DNA of 64,000 nt from Paenisporosarcina antarctica (GTDB lineage: Bacteria > Bacillota > Bacilli > Bacillales_A > Planococcaceae), in contig NZ_CP038015.1 in NCBI RefSeq assembly GCF_004367585.1, positions 1,308,001 to 1,372,000 of the forward strand. Reading direction: 5' to 3'. The notes beneath the pieces were generated by a model. It saw nothing but the letters and a program-made list of their open reading frames with translations. It was not told the origin of the DNA and did not search any database. Positions 53,840-64,000 of the stretch are shown here, in pieces. Within the stretch, counting starts at the first letter, position 1; each line of letters begins with the position of its first letter. A program made the position numbers and the translations under genes.

Positions 53840-54979
53840 ATGATTAAAGGAGTCTACATTCACATTCCTTTTTGTCATCAAATTTGTCATTACTGCGATT
53901 TCAATAAAGTTTTCTTTAAAAATCAACCAGTAGACGCATATATTGAAACGCTAGGTTTAGAAATGAAGATGTTTGTTGAACGAAATCGAGATCAATTACA
54001 TATTGAAACAATTTTTCTTGGCGGGGGAACACCTACTGCTCTTAGCGCTACACAATTACAACGTTTATTTGTACTTATTAAGCAATACATTCCACAAGAT
54101 TTCTTACAAGAATTCACTACTGAAGCAAATCCAGATGAATTGACACATGATAAATTGGTGGTAATGAAAAACAATGGAATTAACCGCTTGAGTATAGGAG
54201 TACAAAGTTTCAATGAGGACATATTAAGTCGACTAGGACGCACACATTCAAACCAACATGTATACAAAACCATTCAAATGGCAAAAGACATTGGCTTTAC
54301 GAATATCAGCATTGATTTAATGTATGGTCTGCCTGGGCAAACCATGGAACAGTGGAAAGATACATTAGAAAAGGCTCTGGAACTTGATTTGCTACATTAT
54401 TCTGCATACTCATTGATTGTTGAGCCGAAAACGGTGTTTTATAACTTGATGACGAAAGGTAAGTTGATCTTGCCGGGTGAAGATTTAGAGGCTGACATGT
54501 ATGAAGTATTAATGAATGAGATGGAATCTAAGGGTATTAATCAATATGAAATTAGTAATTTTGCTAAACCTGATTTCCATTCAAAACATAATAACTTATA
54601 CTGGGACAACGTGTCATATGCTGGCTTTGGTGCAGGTGCACACGGCTACGCTAATGGAATTCGTTATGCAAACATTGGTCCAATAAAAAAGTACATGGAT
54701 GCAATAGAATCGGGAGATTTCCCTGTGAATTCAACTCATGAAGTGACAGCAAATGAACGTATGGAAGAAGAAATGTTTTTAGGTTTGAGAAAAGTGTCAG
54801 GAGTTAATAAACATCATTTTGAAGAAAAATTCGGTGTTTCCATGGAAGAAGTATACGGTCAAGCACTTTCCAAACATATTTCCAGGGGTTCCATCGTCAT
54901 AAAAAGTGATACGGTCGCTTTGACAAGAAAAGGAAGATTTATAGGAAATGAAATTTTTCAATCCTTTTTGATGGAATAA
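53840..54979 (+). CDS. hemW: HemW, heme chaperone (radical SAM, HemN-like)
   Basis: The 379-residue radical SAM protein has the CxxxCxxC cluster in IPFCHQICHYCDF (Cys near 12, 16, 19), the GGGTPTAL SAM motif, and TEANPDEL. The extra cysteine often written CxxxCxxCxC in HemN is replaced by Phe, which is typical of HemW rather than coproporphyrinogen dehydrogenase. It carries the HemN C-terminal domain (ERMEEEMFLGLRKVSGV). It lies just before the hrcA operon promoter. Confidence 0.93.
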   Translation: MIKGVYIHIPFCHQICHYCDFNKVFFKNQPVDAYIETLGLEMKMFVERNRDQLHIETIFLGGGTPTALSATQLQRLFVLIKQYIPQDFLQEFTTEANPDELTHDKLVVMKNNGINRLSIGVQSFNEDILSRLGRTHSNQHVYKTIQMAKDIGFTNISIDLMYGLPGQTMEQWKDTLEKALELDLLHYSAYSLIVEPKTVFYNLMTKGKLILPGEDLEADMYEVLMNEMESKGINQYEISNFAKPDFHSKHNNLYWDNVSYAGFGAGAHGYANGIRYANIGPIKKYMDAIESGDFPVNSTHEVTANERMEEEMFLGLRKVSGVNKHHFEEKFGVSMEEVYGQALSKHISRGSIVIKSDTVALTRKGRFIGNEIFQSFLME

Positions 54980-54989
54980 CACATATTCG

Positions 54990-55018
54990 TTGACTTTCGT
55001 CATTGAATTTGATAATTT
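54990..55018 (+). promoter_or_regulatory. Sigma-A promoter of the hrcA-dnaK operon
   Basis: TTGACT (54990-54995) and TAATTT (55013-55018), 17 bp apart, lie directly before the CIRCE operator; GATAAT at 55011 is an alternative -10. Confidence 0.7.
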
Positions 55019-55029
55019 ATGTATGAGTA

Positions 55030-55056
55030 TTAGCACTCGCATGAGTTGAGTGCTAA
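55030..55056 (+). promoter_or_regulatory. CIRCE operator
   Basis: TTAGCACTC (55030-55038), 9-bp spacer, GAGTGCTAA (55048-55056) is a perfect CIRCE inverted repeat. HrcA binds it and represses the operon until heat stress. It lies between the promoter and the hrcA start, as usual. Confidence 0.98.
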
Positions 55057-55070
55057 CAGAGGTGATAATC

Positions 55071-56105
55071 TTGTTAACGAACCGACAATTGCTAATTCTA
55101 CAAGTAACAGTTGATGAATTCATTCTAACTGCTCAACCTGTAGGATCAAGACAACTTTCGAAAAAAGAGGAAGTTCCATTTAGTCCTGCTACCATTCGAA
55201 ATGAAATGGCTGATCTAGAAGAGTTGGGTTATTTGGAAAAAACGCATACGTCGTCAGGTCGAATTCCGTCTGAAAAAGGGTATCGATTTTATGTTGACCA
55301 TTTACTTAAACCTCAACTTGCCTCAACTGCTGACATGCAGCAAATTCAATCTGTCTTTCAAGAGAGAATTACAGAGACGGAACAAGTGATACAGAAAACG
55401 GCTATGATTTTGTCTGATTTAACAAGTTATACGTCGATTTTACTTGGACCAGATGTGCGTAAACATCGAGTTAAACGATTTTCGATTGTTCCACTCACTA
55501 GTGATTCGGCAGTAGCAATTATTATTACGGATTCTGGGCATGTTGAAAACCGATTGTTCCAATTACCACAAGGACTTACGGCTTCTGACATTGAGAAAAT
55601 GGTAAATATCTTAAATGAACAGCTGACCGGTGTTCACTTGCATGAACTTCAACGTGTTCTTGAAAAAGAGACGGCCGCTTTATTAAAGCAACATATTGGT
55701 CGATACGGTGAACTCATGACTTCGTTTGGGGCAGCAATTTCAAGTCCTCAAGAAGAAAAAGTATTCTATGGCGGCAAATCAAAACTGCTTCAGCATCCGG
55801 AGTTTAACGACTTGCATAAAGCACGTGGTTTAATTACGATGATGGATCAAGCTAATCAAATATCACAATTGTTTTCACCGAATCAAGTGGGTATTCATAT
55901 CCGCATTGGTTCTGAGAATAACCTTTTGGCAATGGAAGGCTGTAGTGTCATAACGGCATCCTATACCATAGGGGAAGAACAAATGGGTTCAATTGCAATA
56001 ATTGGACCAACAAGAATGGATTATCAGCGAGTAGTCACTTTGTTAGATGTTATGAGTGGCGATTTGTCTCGTGAATTAACACGAATTTTGCGTGGTTCAC
56101 GATAA
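55071..56105 (+). CDS. hrcA: Heat-inducible transcription repressor HrcA
   Basis: Represses the operon through CIRCE, with activity dependent on GroEL in known systems. From TTG 55071 it has 344 residues. The N-terminal winged helix (LTNRQLLILQVTVDEFILTAQPVGSR, SPATIRNEMADLEELGYLEKTHTSSGRIPSEKGYRFYVD) is closely family-like, and the C-terminal GAF-like dimerisation domain is intact (GEEQMGSIAIIGPTRMDYQRV). AGAGGTGAT lies before the TTG; the longer frame would read through CIRCE. Confidence 0.95.
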   Translation: MLTNRQLLILQVTVDEFILTAQPVGSRQLSKKEEVPFSPATIRNEMADLEELGYLEKTHTSSGRIPSEKGYRFYVDHLLKPQLASTADMQQIQSVFQERITETEQVIQKTAMILSDLTSYTSILLGPDVRKHRVKRFSIVPLTSDSAVAIIITDSGHVENRLFQLPQGLTASDIEKMVNILNEQLTGVHLHELQRVLEKETAALLKQHIGRYGELMTSFGAAISSPQEEKVFYGGKSKLLQHPEFNDLHKARGLITMMDQANQISQLFSPNQVGIHIRIGSENNLLAMEGCSVITASYTIGEEQMGSIAIIGPTRMDYQRVVTLLDVMSGDLSRELTRILRGSR

Positions 56106-56122
56106 AGAAGGAGGAAATAAAT

Positions 56123-56695
56123 TTGTCGCAAACTGAAGAAAAACAAACTGTAAAAAATGCGGAGAATCAAGAACCCGATTCACTTATTGAAGAGCAAAAT
56201 GCTTCTGAATTAGAACCATCAATTCAAGAAGAAAGCATCGAGGAACCAAATGAGTTCGAACTGCTTCAACAACAATTAACTGAAGAAACGAACCGTCATT
56301 TACGGTTGCGTGCAGACTATGAGAACTTTAAACGTAGAACGCATTTAGATCGTGAAGCTGCGGATAAATATAAAGCACAAAGCTTGCTTTCAAACTTGTT
56401 ACCAGTACTTGATAATTTCGAGCGTGCTATGCAAGTTGAATCAGCTTCTGAAGAATTGAAATCACTTCGTAAAGGGCTAGAAATGGTCTTCAAAACACTC
56501 CTCGAAGCTACTGAAAAAGAAGGCTTGCAAGTGATTGAAGCTGTAGGAGTATCGTTTGATCCGAATCTGCATCAAGCAGTTATGACAGAAACTGACGACA
56601 CAACAGAAGTTGGTACAGTATTACAAGAGTTGCAAAAAGGATACAAATATAAAGACCGTGTACTTCGACCATCCATGGTTAAAGTTAACGAATAA
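56123..56695 (+). CDS. grpE: GrpE nucleotide exchange factor
   Basis: Releases ADP from DnaK. The 190 residues have an acidic N-terminal region, a long helix (LRLRADYENFKRRTHLDRE), and the beta domain with GVSFDPNLHQAVMTE and LQKGYKYKDRVLRPSMVKV. Start TTG 56123 follows GGAGGAAATAAAT. It is the second gene of the CIRCE operon. Confidence 0.97.
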   Translation: MSQTEEKQTVKNAENQEPDSLIEEQNASELEPSIQEESIEEPNEFELLQQQLTEETNRHLRLRADYENFKRRTHLDREAADKYKAQSLLSNLLPVLDNFERAMQVESASEELKSLRKGLEMVFKTLLEATEKEGLQVIEAVGVSFDPNLHQAVMTETDDTTEVGTVLQELQKGYKYKDRVLRPSMVKVNE

Positions 56696-56728
56696 CTTAA
56701 TGTTCAAACAACTAGGAGGAAATAATAA

Positions 56729-58567
<1,839 letters not shown>

Positions 58568-58576
58568 GTAAGACAA

Positions 58577-58618
58577 GTAAAAAGTCAAAGCCTGGACTTC
58601 CAGCTTTGGCTTTTTTAA
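58577..58618 (+). terminator. Terminator after dnaK
   Basis: AGTCAAAGCCTGGA and TCCAGCTTTGGCTTTTTT pair with one bulge. It lies in the 235-bp dnaK-dnaJ space, where no gene is seen. Confidence 0.75.
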
Positions 58619-58802
58619 TGTCTTTGGCATTGGAGATAAGCTCGTGTTACAATAAGCTTTATCGTGCAAAAATGTGTTACAAGTCACCTATATTAATTAA
58701 AGACAATAATGACCCTAATTTCCGGATGGCTCGACTAATTTATTGGGAAAAAACCATTGAAAGAGTCCATTTAAATTAAAAGTATAAGCAGGAGTGTGAC
58801 GA

Positions 58803-59918
58803 ATGAATAAACGAGATTACTATGAGGTACTTGGTTTAACCAAAGGTGCTTCCAAAGAAGAAATAAAAAAAGCGTATCGAACATTATCAAAACAATTTCA
58901 TCCTGATATTAACAAAGCAGAGGATGCTGTTGATAAATTTAAAGAAATCACAGAAGCATATGAAATTCTAAGTGATGAGCAAAAGAAAGCACAATATGAT
59001 CAATTTGGCCACGCTAATCCAAACCAAGGTTTTGGTGGCGGAGGAGCAGATGGTTTCGGATTTGACGACATCTTTAGTTCATTCTTTGGTGGTGGGGGAT
59101 CACGTCGTCGTGACCCAAATGCACCACGTAAAGGAGAAGACCTTCAATATTCAATGACTATTGATTTTGAAGAAGCTGTGTTTGGTAAAGAAACTGAAAT
59201 AGAAATCCCAAGAGACGAAACATGCGAAACGTGTCATGGAAATGGAGCAAAACCTGGTACTACTCCAGAAACGTGTCACCATTGTAAAGGAACTGGTCAA
59301 CTAAATGTTACGCAAGATACGCCGTTTGGTCGTATGGTTAATCGTCGTGCTTGTCATCACTGTCAAGGGTCAGGAAAATTAATTAAAGACAAATGTTCGA
59401 CTTGTCATGGCAAAGGTAATGTGACAAAACGCAAAAAAATTAAAGTTTCAATTCCAGCAGGCGTTGACGATGGTCAACAGTTACGAGTGACAGGTCAAGG
59501 CGAACCAGGTAAAAACGGTGGCCCTTCAGGCGATTTATATGTTGTATTCCGTGTAAGACCACATGCTCGATTTGAACGTGACGGAGACGACATTTATTTT
59601 GAACTTAAATTAACATTCCCACAAGCATCTTTAGGGGATGAAATTGAAGTTCCTACGGTACACGGAAAAGTGAAATTAAAAATTCCAGTTGGCACTCAAT
59701 CTGGAACGACTTTCCGTTTAAAAGGAAAAGGCGTGAAAAATGTACATGGTTATGGAATGGGTGACCAACATGTAGTAGTGAAAGTGATTACACCTTCTAA
59801 ACTAACTGAAAAACAAAAACAACTTCTTCGTGATTTTGCTGAAATAAGTGGCGATATTCTTGAAGAGCAAAGTAGTTCATTGTTTGATAAAATCAAACGT
59901 ACGATAAAAGGTGATTAA
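58803..59918 (+). CDS. dnaJ: Chaperone DnaJ
   Basis: The Hsp40 partner of DnaK (371 residues). The J domain contains the HPD motif ([13 protein letters not shown]), followed by a Gly/Phe-rich stretch ([15 protein letters not shown]), four CxxCxGxG zinc repeats ([32 protein letters not shown]), and the C-terminal substrate domain. AGGAGTG lies 8 nt before ATG 58803. Confidence 0.98.
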   Translation: MNKRDYYEVLGLTKGASKEEIKKAYRTLSKQFHPDINKAEDAVDKFKEITEAYEILSDEQKKAQYDQFGHANPNQGFGGGGADGFGFDDIFSSFFGGGGSRRRDPNAPRKGEDLQYSMTIDFEEAVFGKETEIEIPRDETCETCHGNGAKPGTTPETCHHCKGTGQLNVTQDTPFGRMVNRRACHHCQGSGKLIKDKCSTCHGKGNVTKRKKIKVSIPAGVDDGQQLRVTGQGEPGKNGGPSGDLYVVFRVRPHARFERDGDDIYFELKLTFPQASLGDEIEVPTVHGKVKLKIPVGTQSGTTFRLKGKGVKNVHGYGMGDQHVVVKVITPSKLTEKQKQLLRDFAEISGDILEEQSSSLFDKIKRTIKGD

Positions 59919-59931
59919 GGAGTTGACGTAG

Positions 59932-60879
59932 GTGAAGTGGTCAGAGCTATCTATTCATACAACACATGAAGCAGAAGAAGCAGTTTCGAATATTTTACAC
60001 GAAGCAGGAGCGAGTGGCGTTGTCATTGAGGATTCAAAAGAATTTGGACGTGAACGCCAAGATATGTTCGGTGAGATATATGCTTTAGATCCAAATGATT
60101 TCCCTTTAGAAGGGGTTATTTTAAAAGCTTATTTACCCACTACAAGTTTTCTTGGGGAAACAGTGGAAGAAGTGAAGCTCGCGATCAACAACCTTATCAA
60201 CTATGATATTAAATTAGGTAAAAACGAACTAACCATAAGTGAAGTAAATGAAGAAGATTGGGCGACTGCTTGGAAAAAGTACTATCATCCTGTGAAAATT
60301 TCAGAACGTTTTACCATAGTACCTACATGGGAAACATATGAGCCAGTTTCAACAGATGAACTTATCATTGAACTAGATCCAGGTATGGCATTTGGGACAG
60401 GTACTCATCCAACTACTGTGATGTGTTTACAAGCACTCGAAAAGACGGTTAAACCAGGAGACTACGTAACTGATATTGGTACAGGTTCTGGCGTATTAGC
60501 CATTGGGGCAGCTTTACTCGGTGCTAAACACGTCCATGCAATTGATTTAGATGAGGTTGCAGTACGGTCTGCTGAAGTAAATGTTAAATTAAATAAAGTC
60601 GAGCAAACTACGGATGTCGTTCATGGCAATTTAGTGGATACAGTAAAAGAACCATCAGATGTTGTAGTCGCAAATATTTTAGCTGAAATTATTATGTCAT
60701 TTACAAGTGATGCATTCAATGTTGTGAAAGAAGGCGGGATGTATATAACTTCTGGGATAATCGGATCGAAAAAAGAAATTGTAAAAAACTCACTAGAAAT
60801 AGCCGGATTTATCATTGTAGAAGTAATGATGATGGAAGACTGGGTTACAATTATTTCGACGAAACCCTTAAAGGAATAA
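59932..60879 (+). CDS. prmA: Ribosomal protein L11 methyltransferase PrmA
   Basis: Trimethylates ribosomal protein L11. The 315-residue protein has an N-terminal L11-recognition domain and a class I fold with [14 protein letters not shown] (about 153-166) and [16 protein letters not shown], plus [10 protein letters not shown]. Start GTG 59932 lies after AAGGAG at 9 nt. Only 7 nt separate it from rsmE. Confidence 0.96.
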   Translation: MKWSELSIHTTHEAEEAVSNILHEAGASGVVIEDSKEFGRERQDMFGEIYALDPNDFPLEGVILKAYLPTTSFLGETVEEVKLAINNLINYDIKLGKNELTISEVNEEDWATAWKKYYHPVKISERFTIVPTWETYEPVSTDELIIELDPGMAFGTGTHPTTVMCLQALEKTVKPGDYVTDIGTGSGVLAIGAALLGAKHVHAIDLDEVAVRSAEVNVKLNKVEQTTDVVHGNLVDTVKEPSDVVVANILAEIIMSFTSDAFNVVKEGGMYITSGIIGSKKEIVKNSLEIAGFIIVEVMMMEDWVTIISTKPLKE

Positions 60880-60886
60880 TTTAGCA

Positions 60887-61624
60887 ATGCAAAGATATTT
60901 TATTCCACAACCATTTGTAGATGGGACTTCAGTCATTTCAGGCGAGGATGCTAAACATATTCAAAAAGTCATGCGAATGCAAGAGGGACAATCCGTAATT
61001 GTGGTATCAGAAGGTCTAGCGTATGAAGCGATTATTGAAGTCTTTGATGGCTTTGATGTTCGCATCAAAAAAAATTCTAAATCTTTGCTTTCGAATGAAC
61101 TACCGAAAAATGTCACTATTTGTTGTGGTTTGCCTAAAGGTGAGAAATTAGATTTAATTACGCAAAAATCTACTGAGCTCGGCATGCACGAATTAATACT
61201 CTTTGAAGCAGAACGGTCCATCGTGAAATGGGATGCAAGTAAAGGGAAGAAAAAACAACAGCGTTTACAAAAAATCGCCAAAGAAGCTGCTGAACAATCC
61301 CATCGAAATGTAATTCCTGAAATTCATGATATCGTTACTTTTAAAGGACTCCTGCAACAGGCCAAACAATATGATGTATTACTGGTTGCTGATGAGGAAA
61401 ACGCAAAACAAGAAGATAGAACTCGTTTTGTTGAAATATTATCAAAAACGCATGATAAAAAGTCTATTTGTGTAGTGTTTGGACCTGAAGGCGGATTATC
61501 AAGAAATGAAATACAACTACTATTGAATCATGGTTTTCAAACTATTTCATTAGGCCCCCGTATACTAAGAGCTGAAACTGCGCCACTTTACGTGCTCTCA
61601 GCTATGTCTTATGAATTTGAATAA
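60887..61624 (+). CDS. rsmE: 16S rRNA m3U1498 methyltransferase RsmE
   Basis: A SPOUT methyltransferase, 245 residues, starting QRYFIPQPF with a PUA-like N-terminus. The trefoil knot shows CCGLPKGEKLDLITQKSTELG, VVFGPEGGLSRNEI (SAM loop, about 198-211) and LGPRILRAETAPLYVLSAM. It is the last gene of the dnaK operon here. A weak terminator follows. Confidence 0.96.
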   Translation: MQRYFIPQPFVDGTSVISGEDAKHIQKVMRMQEGQSVIVVSEGLAYEAIIEVFDGFDVRIKKNSKSLLSNELPKNVTICCGLPKGEKLDLITQKSTELGMHELILFEAERSIVKWDASKGKKKQQRLQKIAKEAAEQSHRNVIPEIHDIVTFKGLLQQAKQYDVLLVADEENAKQEDRTRFVEILSKTHDKKSICVVFGPEGGLSRNEIQLLLNHGFQTISLGPRILRAETAPLYVLSAMSYEFE

Positions 61625-61645
61625 GAATTAATATTGTTAACTATT

Positions 61646-61679
61646 AATCCAGTGCATCAAGGTGTGCTGGGTTTTTTAA
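61646..61679 (+). terminator. Terminator after rsmE
   Basis: CCAGTGCA and TGTGCTGG pair imperfectly around TCAAGG and are followed by GTTTTTTAA. Confidence 0.7.
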
Positions 61680-61744
61680 TGATAAGAATCTTTAATAGTG
61701 GTAAAATAAAGAGGTACGGACAACTTCTGAAAGGGTGAAATCAT

Positions 61745-62416
61745 TTGACAACAAATATGGCATTAATGATTGATCATACATTATTAAAATCTGAAGCGAC
61801 AAAAACGCAAGTTGAAAAACTATGTGCAGAAGCGAAAGAATTCACTTTTGCATCGGTTTGTGTCAATCCAACATGGGTAAAAACATCAGCTGAACTGTTA
61901 ACGGGTAGTCTTGTAAAAGTATGTACAGTTATTGGCTTTCCATTAGGAGCGTCTACACCTGAAACGAAGGTATTTGAAACAACTGATGCAATAAACAACG
62001 GAGCAAGTGAAATCGACATGGTAATGAATGTTGGTGCATTAAAATCACAAGACCTTGAATTGGTGAAACGTGACATCGAAGCTGTAGTAAATGCAGCAAA
62101 AGGGAAAGCAATTGTGAAAGTTATTTTAGAAACTTGTTTGTTATCAAAAGAAGAAATTATTGTAGCAAGTCAACTTTCTAAAGATGCTGGAGCAGATTTT
62201 GTCAAAACTTCTACTGGCTTTTCGACTGGTGGAGCAACAATTGAAGTTGTTGCTTTAATGCGAGAGGTTGTTGGTCCAGACATGGGTGTAAAAGCATCTG
62301 GAGGCGTTCGTAGTTTGGAAGATGTTCAAAAAATGATTGAAGCTGGAGCTACAAGGATTGGTGCAAGTTCAGGCGTTCAAATTATGCAAGGTCTAACTTC
62401 TAAATCAGACTATTAA
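61745..62416 (+). CDS. deoC: Deoxyribose-phosphate aldolase
   Basis: Splits 2-deoxyribose 5-phosphate into acetaldehyde and glyceraldehyde 3-phosphate. The 223-residue class I aldolase has [20 protein letters not shown], the acid Asp in [11 protein letters not shown], Lys in [10 protein letters not shown], and the Schiff-base Lys in [16 protein letters not shown] (about 155), then KASGGVR. Start TTG 61745 with AAGGGTGA upstream. In B. subtilis mtaB occupies this position and deoC is elsewhere. Confidence 0.96.
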   Translation: MTTNMALMIDHTLLKSEATKTQVEKLCAEAKEFTFASVCVNPTWVKTSAELLTGSLVKVCTVIGFPLGASTPETKVFETTDAINNGASEIDMVMNVGALKSQDLELVKRDIEAVVNAAKGKAIVKVILETCLLSKEEIIVASQLSKDAGADFVKTSTGFSTGGATIEVVALMREVVGPDMGVKASGGVRSLEDVQKMIEAGATRIGASSGVQIMQGLTSKSDY

Positions 62417-62430
62417 TTACTAACAACGTA

Positions 62431-62459
62431 TTGACCAAAATGATATGGTACGATATAAT
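62431..62459 (+). promoter_or_regulatory. Promoter of rpsU
   Basis: TTGACC (62431-62436) and TATAAT (62454-62459), 17 bp apart, form a near-consensus sigma-A promoter 59 nt before the rpsU start, as expected for a ribosomal protein gene. Confidence 0.8.
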
Positions 62460-62517
62460 CTTGGAGTACGTAACACTAGGTTATGTATGACGTGTGTTCG
62501 GAGGGGGGGAAAGAGAG

Positions 62518-62691
62518 ATGTCAAAAACTGTCGTTCGTAAAAACGAATCGCTTGAAGATGCTCTTCGCCGCTTCAAACGTACTGTTTCTAAAAGTGGAAC
62601 AATACAAGAGATTAGAAAACGCGAATTTTATGAAAAACCAAGTGTGAAGCGTAAAAAGAAATCAGAAGCTGCGCGTAAACGTAAATTCTAA
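62518..62691 (+). CDS. rpsU: 30S ribosomal protein S21
   Basis: The 57-residue basic protein reads [20 protein letters not shown] ... [21 protein letters not shown], a full S21. ATG 62518 follows GGAGGGGGGAAAGAGAG; a frame 8 codons longer starts inside this region. In B. subtilis yqeY follows, but no such gene is seen in the 258 bp to the next gene. Confidence 0.97.
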   Translation: MSKTVVRKNESLEDALRRFKRTVSKSGTIQEIRKREFYEKPSVKRKKKSEAARKRKF

Positions 62692-62838
62692 TTAGATAAT
62701 AATTCGCTATTTTCATGAATGTTAGCGTATAAAACGTAAAAAGTATTCAATTAATACGCATAAACGATAGTGATTAAATATTTAATATCCCTACGTTCTA
62801 AGTACGTACTACTTGAAGACTAAAGAGAGCCAATATGT

Positions 62839-62877
62839 AAGCCGGGAAATCTTTTGATTTCTCGGCTTATTTTATTT
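62839..62877 (+). terminator. Terminator after rpsU
   Basis: AAGCCGGGAAATC and GATTTCTCGGCTT pair with one G-U around TTTT, followed by ATTTTATTTTT. Confidence 0.85.
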
Positions 62878-62949
62878 TTGAAACTTTTCTTCTAGTCATC
62901 CGTACATAATATAGGAAGCCGATTTGTCACAAAGATAAGGAGGATCGTT

Positions 62950-64000
62950 ATGAAATGGACACGTGTTATAAGTGGCTATTTATTGCTCTTAATATCTGTT
63001 CTATTAATCTTGCCTAACTTGCCCGTTAGCGCATCTGAAGTTTATCGAATTCCAATTCAAAAAGAAGTGGAAAAAGGTTTGTATGCTTTTTTACAACGAG
63101 CTTTTGAAGAAGCCGAAGAGGCAGGTGCCGAAGTTGTTGTTTTAGACATCAATACACCTGGCGGCTTTGTGAATTCTGCTGAAGATATTGCGAAGTTAAT
63201 GGATGAAACACCCATAGACATAGTCGCTTTTATTAATGATGATGCGTTATCAGCAGGTGCATTTTTAGCGTTACATGCAGATAAAATTTACATGGTTCCA
63301 AGTGGTAGAATTGGAGCTGCAGCTGTAATTGACGGCTCTGGAAATGCAGCAGAAGATAAAGCGAACAGCGCGTGGCTTACCTCCATGAAATTAGCAGCTG
63401 AATCATCCAAACGAGATCCGCAATTTGCGCTTGCTATGGCTGACGAAAAGATTGATTTGCCACAATATCGTGCAGGAAGTGGAGATCTCTTAACTTTGTC
63501 TGCTAATGAAGCCAGAGAAGTAGGATACTCAGAAGGAACTGTTGCATCTTTCGAAGAATTAATCACTAAATTGAATCTTTCAGATGTAACTGTTACTGCG
63601 GTAAGTGAAACGCTAGCCGAAAAAGTTGCTAGGTTTATAACTAACCCGATTATCGTCCCTATTCTTTTGTCTATTGCCAGTTTAGGATTGATTGTTGAAC
63701 TGTATTCTCCTGGATTCGGCGTGGCAGGTACCATGGGATTAACAGCAATTGGGTTATTCTTCTTTGGACATTTAGTTGCTGGTCTAGCAGGATATGAATC
63801 CGTTCTTCTATTTGTGATTGGACTGGTACTTGTGGTAGCAGAATTCTTTCTAACAGGTGGAGTTTTGGGTATAATAGGGTTAGCGTTAATTATTGGTAGT
63901 ATACTTCTTGCGGGAGGTAATGTGGTTCACATGGGAATAGCTGTGTTAATCGCGTTATTCGTTGCAATTGTGGGAATGGTGATAATCATGAAATTCTTTG
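62950..64000 (+). CDS. NfeD family membrane serine protease (YqeZ), 5' part
   Basis: The reading frame is open to the window edge (350 residues, C-terminus missing). It has a signal peptide (YLLLLISVLLILPNLPVSA after MKWTRVISG, roughly), a ClpP-like serine protease domain with LDINTPGGFVNSAEDI and the nucleophile Ser in INDDALSAGAFLAL, then at least four membrane helices starting near IIVPILLSIASLGLIVEL. Long NfeD proteins are paired with the flotillin FloA (YqfA), which should lie downstream. Start ATG 62950 follows AAGGAGGA. Confidence 0.92.
   Translation, partial: MKWTRVISGYLLLLISVLLILPNLPVSASEVYRIPIQKEVEKGLYAFLQRAFEEAEEAGAEVVVLDINTPGGFVNSAEDIAKLMDETPIDIVAFINDDALSAGAFLALHADKIYMVPSGRIGAAAVIDGSGNAAEDKANSAWLTSMKLAAESSKRDPQFALAMADEKIDLPQYRAGSGDLLTLSANEAREVGYSEGTVASFEELITKLNLSDVTVTAVSETLAEKVARFITNPIIVPILLSIASLGLIVELYSPGFGVAGTMGLTAIGLFFFGHLVAGLAGYESVLLFVIGLVLVVAEFFLTGGVLGIIGLALIIGSILLAGGNVVHMGIAVLIALFVAIVGMVIIMKFF

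Noticed and set aside
55050-55070. HrcA start at 55050
   Set aside because: This codon lies within the CIRCE operator; the family N-terminus MLTNRQLLILQ starts at TTG 55071.
54990-56105. Novel system around hrcA
   Set aside because: Promoter, CIRCE and gene order are the standard class I heat-shock operon.

Overview
The window is a low-GC Gram-positive chromosome segment. Its gene order matches, with a few gaps, the relA to yqeZ arc of Bacillus subtilis: relA-dtd-(yrvJ)-hisS-aspS-6S RNA-tcdA-rarA-cymR-yrvO-mnmA-yrrB-recD2-alaS-yrzL-ruvX-yrzB-mltG-trmR-trhP1-trhP2-udk-greA-yrrS-mtnN, then yqeG-yqeH-aroE-yhbY-nadD-yqeK-rsfS-yqeM-comEA-comEB-comEC-holA-rpsT-gpr-spoIIP-lepA-hemW-hrcA-grpE-dnaK-dnaJ-prmA-rsmE, and rpsU-nfeD. 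An intact sigK plus gpr and spoIIP point to an endospore former. The high A+T content and the Bacillales-type GC-rich intergenic repeats fit a Planococcaceae-like bacterium, but I cannot name the genus from sequence alone.

Region 1 (1-10.9 kb): the relA 3' end and dtd are followed by an accessory region. It opens with a 0.87-kb segment bracketed by a 36-bp imperfect inverted repeat that holds one orphan small ORF. A maltodextrin utilisation locus follows: a divergent intracellular GH13 amylase (neopullulanase type), a lipoprotein binding protein, two permeases, the wreck of a secreted membrane-anchored alpha-amylase, and a LacI-family regulator. Several LacI/CcpA-like palindromes lie in the divergent promoter region. 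No ATPase subunit is present.

Region 2 (10.9-24.8 kb): an SH3b amidase, hisS-aspS behind a His T-box, 6S RNA, tcdA, a 21-bp tandem repeat, rarA (divergent), then a sulfur-transfer block (cymR, cysteine desulfurase, mnmA), a TPR protein and recD2.

Region 3 (24.5-36.6 kb): alaS behind an Ala T-box, the ireB-ruvX-yrzB cluster, mltG, the tRNA wobble-uridine genes trmR-trhP1-trhP2 with udk, and two adjacent greA paralogues. The second greA lacks the catalytic tip aspartate, and the pair is separated by an inverted-repeat element. yrrS and mtnN follow.

Region 4 (36.6-49.7 kb): sigK and pssA on the minus strand, psd, then the dense yqeG-to-yqeM ribosome/NAD operon and the comE operon. comEA and comEC lack ATG, GTG or TTG starts at the position homology predicts and seem to use CTG and ATT. 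holA, the tiny yqzM, a second repeat element and rpsT follow.

Region 5 (49.9-64 kb): sporulation genes gpr and spoIIP, lepA, hemW, the CIRCE-controlled hrcA-grpE-dnaK-dnaJ-prmA-rsmE operon, deoC, rpsU, and a truncated nfeD/yqeZ at the edge. mtaB and yqeY, expected here from B. subtilis, are absent.

No CRISPR array, prophage or defence island is visible. The most unusual signals are the GreA paralogue, the non-canonical comE start codons, the decayed amylase inside an otherwise intact sugar locus, a 19-bp palindrome shared by two promoters, and the repeat elements.
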